Below are positions 5,524 to 9,462 of a stretch of 9,462 nt of DNA, piece after piece. The stretch is from an uncultured Actinomyces sp. (GTDB lineage: Bacteria; Actinomycetota; Actinomycetes; Actinomycetales; Actinomycetaceae): positions 1 through 9,462 of the forward strand of contig USPB01000072.1 of NCBI GenBank assembly GCA_900556405.1, in the 5' to 3' direction. The translations under genes were made by a program, and so were the position numbers. A model generated the notes under the pieces. The model worked only from the letters and a program-made list of their open reading frames with translations, made no database searches and was not told the origin of the DNA. Each line of letters begins with the position of its first letter. Positions within the stretch are counted from its first letter, which is position 1.

Positions 5524-7272
5524 ATGAAAACCATCCGCACGCTGGTGGGGAGGCTACGCGAGTTTAAGACCGCCTCGATCCTGACCCCGCTGTTCATCAT
5601 CGGGGAAGTGGTCCTCGAGTGCTTGATCCCGCTCACCATGGTCTCGCTCGTGGATGCACTCGACGGCGTATCCCTGAGCCCCGTCATGCGCCTGGGCCTG
5701 ATCCTGACCGGGCTGGCCTTCGCCTCACTTGCCTGCGGTATCCTCTCCGCACGTTTCGCTGCGACCGCCTCGGTGGGCCTGGCGAAGAACCTGCGCCAGG
5801 ATCTCTTCTTTAAGGTGCAGGACTTCTCGTTTGCGGACATCGACCGCTTCTCGACGTCCTCCCTGGTCACCCGCATGACCACGGACGTCACCAACGTGCA
5901 AAACGCCTTCGGCATGCTCATCCGCATCGCTGTACGTGTGCCCCTCATGATCGTCTTCTCGATCGTCATGGCGTGGCGTATCAACGTGCAGATGGCCCTC
6001 ATCTTCCTCGGCATGGTGCCGGTGCTCGCCATCATCCTGGCGGTCATCGTGCTTGTTGCCTTCCCGATCTTCCGCCGTATTTTCAAGAAGTACGACGCTC
6101 TGAACAATTCCGTCCAGGAGAACGTCGCGGCGATTCGCGTCGTGAAATCCTTCGTGACCGAGGACTACGAGACCACCAAGTTCCGCGCTGCCTCGCAGGA
6201 CGTGCGCAAGGACTTCACGAACGCTGAAAAGCTCATCGCGCTCAACAGCCCCGTCATGATGTTCTTCATCTTCGCGGCGATCGTGGCCGTCGACTACGTT
6301 GGCGCGTCGATCATCATCAACTCGGGAGCGACAGAGCTGACGAAGGGCGGACTCACCGCCCTCATCACCTACGGCATCCAGATCCTGACACATATGCTGA
6401 TGCTCGCCTTCATCTTCGTCATGACGACGATGGCCGCAGAGTCCGCGCACCGTATCGCCGAGGTTCTCAACCACGAGCCGTCGCTGACCTCACCCGAGAA
6501 CGGCGCGACCGACGTTGCGGATGGTTCCGTCGTCTTCGAGGACGTGTCCTTCAAGTATTCGGCGAGCGCCGAAGAAAACGCCCTGTCTGACATCAATCTG
6601 CGCATCGAATCCGGCTCAACGCTCGGCGTCGTGGGCGGCACCGGCTCCTCCAAGACCTCGCTGATCCAGCTGATCTGCCGCCTCTACGACGTCTCCGAGG
6701 GATCCGTGAAGGTCGGCGGACGCGACGTGCGCGACTACGAGCTGAGCGCTCTGCGCGACGCGGTCTCCGTCGTCCTGCAGAAGAATGTTCTGTTCTCTGG
6801 CACGATCAAGGAGAACATGCGCTGGGGTAACCCCGAGGCCACCGACGAGCAGATCGAGCATGCGTGCAAGCTTGCGCAGGCCGACGAGTTCATCCAGCAG
6901 CTACCCGGGGGCTACGACTACGTGATCTCCCGAGGTGGCAGCAACGTGTCGGGTGGCCAGAAGCAGCGCCTGTGTATCGCTCGTGCGCTGCTGAAGAACC
7001 CGAAGATCCTCATCCTGGATGACTCGACCTCCGCCGTGGACACGAAGACCGACTCGCTGATTCGCAATGCTTTTGAGACCGAGCTCCCGGGAACGACGAC
7101 GATCATCATCGCCCAGCGCCTCTCCTCGGTCCAGCATGCCGATCAGATCATCGTCCTGGACGACGGTCGTATCAAGGAACGTGGCACCCACGAGGAGCTG
7201 ATGGCAGCGGGCGGCGAGTACCGAGAGATCTACGATTCCCAGAACGCCGCGAGCGAAAGCGAGGTGGCCTGA
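5524..7272 (+). CDS. Heterodimeric ABC exporter half-transporter, degenerate-site subunit (TM287/BmrC/EfrC-like)
   Basis: This 582-aa half-transporter has an N-terminal membrane domain of six segments (about 17-42, 56-80, 132-152, 155-182, 243-266, 277-302) and a C-terminal ATPase domain from about 335. NBD motifs: Walker A GGTGSSKT (371-378) with Ser376 where Gly is usual; Q-loop Q419; canonical signature VSGGQ (475-479); Walker B ILILD ending at D499, followed by Asp500 in place of the catalytic Glu; and switch residue Gln531 in place of His. Asp and Gln at those two places mark the degenerate-site partner of heterodimeric exporters (TM287, BmrC, EfrC). The ATG at 5524 is preferred over an in-frame GTG at 5509 because GAGGAG (5514-5519) lies just before it and within the longer form. 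It is followed by its partner after 1 nt. The substrate is unknown; drugs, peptides or lipids are all possible. Confidence 0.92.
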   Translation: MKTIRTLVGRLREFKTASILTPLFIIGEVVLECLIPLTMVSLVDALDGVSLSPVMRLGLILTGLAFASLACGILSARFAATASVGLAKNLRQDLFFKVQDFSFADIDRFSTSSLVTRMTTDVTNVQNAFGMLIRIAVRVPLMIVFSIVMAWRINVQMALIFLGMVPVLAIILAVIVLVAFPIFRRIFKKYDALNNSVQENVAAIRVVKSFVTEDYETTKFRAASQDVRKDFTNAEKLIALNSPVMMFFIFAAIVAVDYVGASIIINSGATELTKGGLTALITYGIQILTHMLMLAFIFVMTTMAAESAHRIAEVLNHEPSLTSPENGATDVADGSVVFEDVSFKYSASAEENALSDINLRIESGSTLGVVGGTGSSKTSLIQLICRLYDVSEGSVKVGGRDVRDYELSALRDAVSVVLQKNVLFSGTIKENMRWGNPEATDEQIEHACKLAQADEFIQQLPGGYDYVISRGGSNVSGGQKQRLCIARALLKNPKILILDDSTSAVDTKTDSLIRNAFETELPGTTTIIIAQRLSSVQHADQIIVLDDGRIKERGTHEELMAAGGEYREIYDSQNAASESEVA

Positions 7273-7273
7273 C

Positions 7274-9205
7274 ATGGCACGCACGCGCAACTCCCGAATC
7301 GACGACGCTGACAAGCTCGAGGGTATCGAGCGTCCCTTCGGCCGCCTGATGGCCTACGTCTTCCGGCACTATCCGGTGCGCATCTGCCTGACGATTGTGT
7401 GCATCATCCTCGCATCCGTGGCCTCGGCCGTCGGCTCGATCTTCATGCAGCAGATCGTCGACAACGTCGTGACCCCGGGCCTGGTGAGCGGCTTCGACGC
7501 GGTGCGAGGAACCCTGGTACGCCTCGTCGTCACGATGGCCGTCATCTTTGGCGCCGGTGTCATCGGCAGCTTCATCTACACGCGTGCCATGGCGATCGTG
7601 ACGCAGGGGACACTCAAGCACATGCGTGACGACATGTTCGACTCAATGGAGCGCCTGCCCCTGCGATTCTTCGACACGCACCCCCACGGCGCGATCATGT
7701 CGACCTACACGAACGACACGGACGCGATCCGCCAGCTGATCGGCCAGTCGATCCCGACGCTCATCCAGTCGGGCCTGACCATCATCGTGCTGATTGGCAC
7801 GATGCTCTACTACTCCGTGTGGCTGTTCCTCGTTGTGCTCCTCGTGGGCGCGCTCATGGCCTTCCTGACCGGCAAGCTTGGAGGCCTGTCGGGCCGCTTC
7901 ATGAAGGCTCAGCAGGCTGCGCTGGCGGATGAAGAGGGCTTCATCGAAGAGATGATGGACGGCCAGAAGGTCGTCCAGGTCTTCAATCACGAGCAGGATG
8001 CCAAGGATGAATTTGTGGAGTTCAACCAGAAGCTCTTCGACTCCTCGCAGAAGGCGAACATCTACGGCAACGTACTGATGCCTGCCCTGGGCAACATCGG
8101 CAACATCATGTACGTCGTCATCGCCATCGTTGGCGGCGTCATGATCCTGGAGCAGACGCCGAACATTCACCTGTTTGGCGTCGACGTCATCACGGTCGGC
8201 GTGGTTGTGTCCTTCCTGGGCATGGTCCGTAACTTCTCACAGACGATCGGCCAGATGTCCATGCAGGTCCCGATGATCGCCTTGGGTATGGCGGGCGCGG
8301 GCCGCGTGTTCGCCCTCATCGACCAGGAGCCCGAGGAGGACGAGGGCTACGTGACCCTCGTGCGTGCGCACGAGCTGCCCGACGGCACTCTTGAGCCGAC
8401 CGAGGAGCGCACGGGAATCTGGGCGTGGCGCCACCCCCACAAGGCCGACGGCACCGTCACCTACACGCGCCTGCGCGGCGAGCTCGTCATGGAGGACGTC
8501 GACTTCTCCTACGACGGCGAGAAGCAGATCCTGCACGACATCTCCCTGTGGGCCAAGCCCGGCCAGAAGATCGCCTTTGTGGGTGCCACGGGTGCCGGCA
8601 AGACGACGATCACGAACCTCATCAATCGCTTCTACGACATTGCCGACGGCAAGATCCGCTACGACGGCATCAACATCAACAAGATCCACAAGCCGGACCT
8701 GCGCCGCTCCCTTGGCGTCGTCCTGCAGGACGTCAAGCTGTTTACGGGCACGGTCATGGAGAACATCCGCTACGGCCGTCTGGACGCCACGGACGAGGAG
8801 TGCATCGCCGCTGCGAAGCTGGCCAACGCGGACTCCTTCATCCGGCGACTGCCCGAGGGCTACGACACGATGCTGACCGGCAACGGCTCGAACCTCTCGC
8901 AGGGGCAGGCCCAGCTCCTGTCGATCGCGCGCGCCGCCGTGGCCGACCCGCCGGCGATGATCCTCGACGAGGCGACCTCCTCGATCGACACGCGTACCGA
9001 GGCCCTCGTGCAGCAGGGCATGGACAACCTCATGGAGGGGCGTACGGTCTTCGTGATTGCCCACCGCCTCTCGACGGTGCGCAATTCGGACGCGATTATG
9101 GTCCTGGACCACGGCCGCATCATCGAGCGCGGTAGCCACGACGATCTGATCGCCCAGAAGGGCGTGTACTACCAGCTCTACACGGGCGCCTTCGAGCTCG
9201 AGTAA
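7274..9205 (+). CDS. Heterodimeric ABC exporter half-transporter, consensus-site subunit (TM288/BmrD/EfrD-like)
   Basis: This 643-aa protein is the partner of the preceding half-transporter. Six membrane segments lie at about 36-58, 80-103, 155-178, 179-199, 270-293 and 301-322. A linker of about 50 residues (352-402), with the aromatic motif GIWAWRHPH at 381-389, joins them to the ATPase domain. NBD motifs: Walker A GATGAGKT (437-444), Q-loop Q485, Walker B AMILD with catalytic Glu566, and switch His597, all canonical. The signature is LSQGQ (541-545) instead of LSGGQ. So this subunit brings the working Walker A/B and the partner brings the working signature, giving one active and one inactive ATP site. 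The ribosome site GAGGTGG (7261-7267) lies inside the 3' end of the upstream gene, 6 nt before the ATG, so translation is likely coupled. The longer linker and length match the TM288/BmrD side of the family. Confidence 0.93.
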   Translation: MARTRNSRIDDADKLEGIERPFGRLMAYVFRHYPVRICLTIVCIILASVASAVGSIFMQQIVDNVVTPGLVSGFDAVRGTLVRLVVTMAVIFGAGVIGSFIYTRAMAIVTQGTLKHMRDDMFDSMERLPLRFFDTHPHGAIMSTYTNDTDAIRQLIGQSIPTLIQSGLTIIVLIGTMLYYSVWLFLVVLLVGALMAFLTGKLGGLSGRFMKAQQAALADEEGFIEEMMDGQKVVQVFNHEQDAKDEFVEFNQKLFDSSQKANIYGNVLMPALGNIGNIMYVVIAIVGGVMILEQTPNIHLFGVDVITVGVVVSFLGMVRNFSQTIGQMSMQVPMIALGMAGAGRVFALIDQEPEEDEGYVTLVRAHELPDGTLEPTEERTGIWAWRHPHKADGTVTYTRLRGELVMEDVDFSYDGEKQILHDISLWAKPGQKIAFVGATGAGKTTITNLINRFYDIADGKIRYDGININKIHKPDLRRSLGVVLQDVKLFTGTVMENIRYGRLDATDEECIAAAKLANADSFIRRLPEGYDTMLTGNGSNLSQGQAQLLSIARAAVADPPAMILDEATSSIDTRTEALVQQGMDNLMEGRTVFVIAHRLSTVRNSDAIMVLDHGRIIERGSHDDLIAQKGVYYQLYTGAFELE

Positions 9206-9225
9206 GCACTGACGGATCGACTGAC

Positions 9226-9256
9226 CCCCGGCCTCGTTGTTGTGACGAGGTCGGGG
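9226..9256 (+). terminator. Hairpin ending the ABC exporter operon
   Basis: CCCCGGCCTCGT (9226-9237) and ACGAGGTCGGGG (9245-9256) form a 12-bp stem with one G-U pair and a 7-nt loop, followed by CTTCGTC. It starts 20 nt after the stop of the second ABC gene. The stem is strong but the T-tract is short, as is usual in high-GC actinobacteria. Confidence 0.7.
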
Positions 9257-9346
9257 CTTCGTCATGCGCGCCCCGTGCCGGAGCGTGGAGGCGATGGGGG
9301 TGGGGGCACCGACCATGCGCGCGCACGGGGGAGTGGGGATACGAAA

Positions 9347-9371
9347 GCGGGCCGCCCAGTGGGCGGCCCGC
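9347..9371 (-). terminator. Hairpin ending rpsT
   Basis: GCGGGCCGCCC (9347-9357) and GGGCGGCCCGC (9361-9371) pair perfectly over 11 bp around a 3-nt loop. On the minus strand it lies 24 nt after the rpsT stop and is followed by TTTCGT, so it most likely terminates rpsT. It could also stop plus-strand read-through from the ABC operon. Confidence 0.75.
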
Positions 9372-9395
9372 TTCACGTCAAACTATCGTTCGCGC

Positions 9396-9462
9396 TCAGT
9401 CACCGAGCGAGGCGACGCGACGAGCAAGCTTGGACTTGCGGTTCGCGGCCTGGTTCTTGTGG
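9396..9462 (-). CDS. rpsT: 30S ribosomal protein S20, C-terminal end only
   Basis: The last 21 codons and TGA stop are visible on the minus strand, ending HKNQAANRKSKLARRVASLGD. The HKNQAANRKS block is the signature C-terminal end of S20, which binds 16S rRNA early in 30S assembly. S20 is normally about 86-90 aa, so roughly three quarters of the gene, including its start and promoter, lies beyond the right edge. It converges on the ABC operon. rpsT facing holA is a common actinobacterial neighbourhood; here the two ABC genes lie between them. Confidence 0.92.
   Translation of the reverse strand, partial: HKNQAANRKSKLARRVASLGD

Noticed and set aside
5094..6107. Minus-strand frame of 337 codons across holA and the first ABC gene
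   Set aside because: It spans two well-supported plus-strand genes and has a Met/Arg/Ser-rich composition with no domain, so it is an antisense shadow.
9263..9330. Repeated CATGCGCGC (9263, 9314) and inverted CCCCGTGC/GCACGGGG between the two terminators
   Set aside because: These are short GC-rich matches expected by chance in this composition, with no sign of an attachment site or mobile-element end.

Overview
The window is high-GC DNA with actinobacterial gene content and order. By protein flavour it looks like Actinomycetaceae (Actinomyces/Schaalia-like), although the genus assignment is only an impression. It holds five complete genes and two genes cut by the window ends. Nearly all of it is coding, and no stretch over 300 bases lacks a gene.

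Layout. (i) 1-1828, minus strand: most of a HerA/FtsK-like P-loop ATPase of the DUF853 (YjgR) family, with its C-terminus off the left edge. (ii) 1829-2035: a 207-bp divergent intergenic region with a perfect 16-bp palindrome and a row of three DnaA-box-like 9-mers, one matching the consensus exactly. (iii) 2036-4353, plus strand: comEA and comEC overlapping by 4 bp. These encode the DNA receptor and the membrane channel of the DNA-uptake machinery; ComEC lacks the C-terminal metallo-beta-lactamase domain. (iv) 4354-5469: a 138-bp gap with a possible promoter, then holA (DNA polymerase III delta subunit). (v) 5524-9205: two adjacent ABC half-transporters, 1 nt apart. Their complementary defects in the ATP-binding motifs identify a heterodimeric exporter of the TM287/288-BmrCD-EfrCD type. 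(vi) 9206-9395: two hairpins between convergent genes. (vii) 9396-9462, minus strand: the last 21 codons of rpsT (ribosomal protein S20).

How it fits together. comEA-comEC-holA with rpsT facing them is an old actinobacterial arrangement; from memory, Mycobacterium tuberculosis has it at Rv2415c-Rv2412. Here an ABC exporter operon sits between holA and rpsT. The ABC pair has no obvious promoter of its own in the 54-nt gap after holA, so it may be read from upstream, and a strong hairpin ends the block. I see no wholly new system. The points most worth a second look are the DnaA-box cluster and palindrome, the asymmetric ABC pair, the abrupt codon-usage change inside comEC and the tailed HerA-like ATPase.
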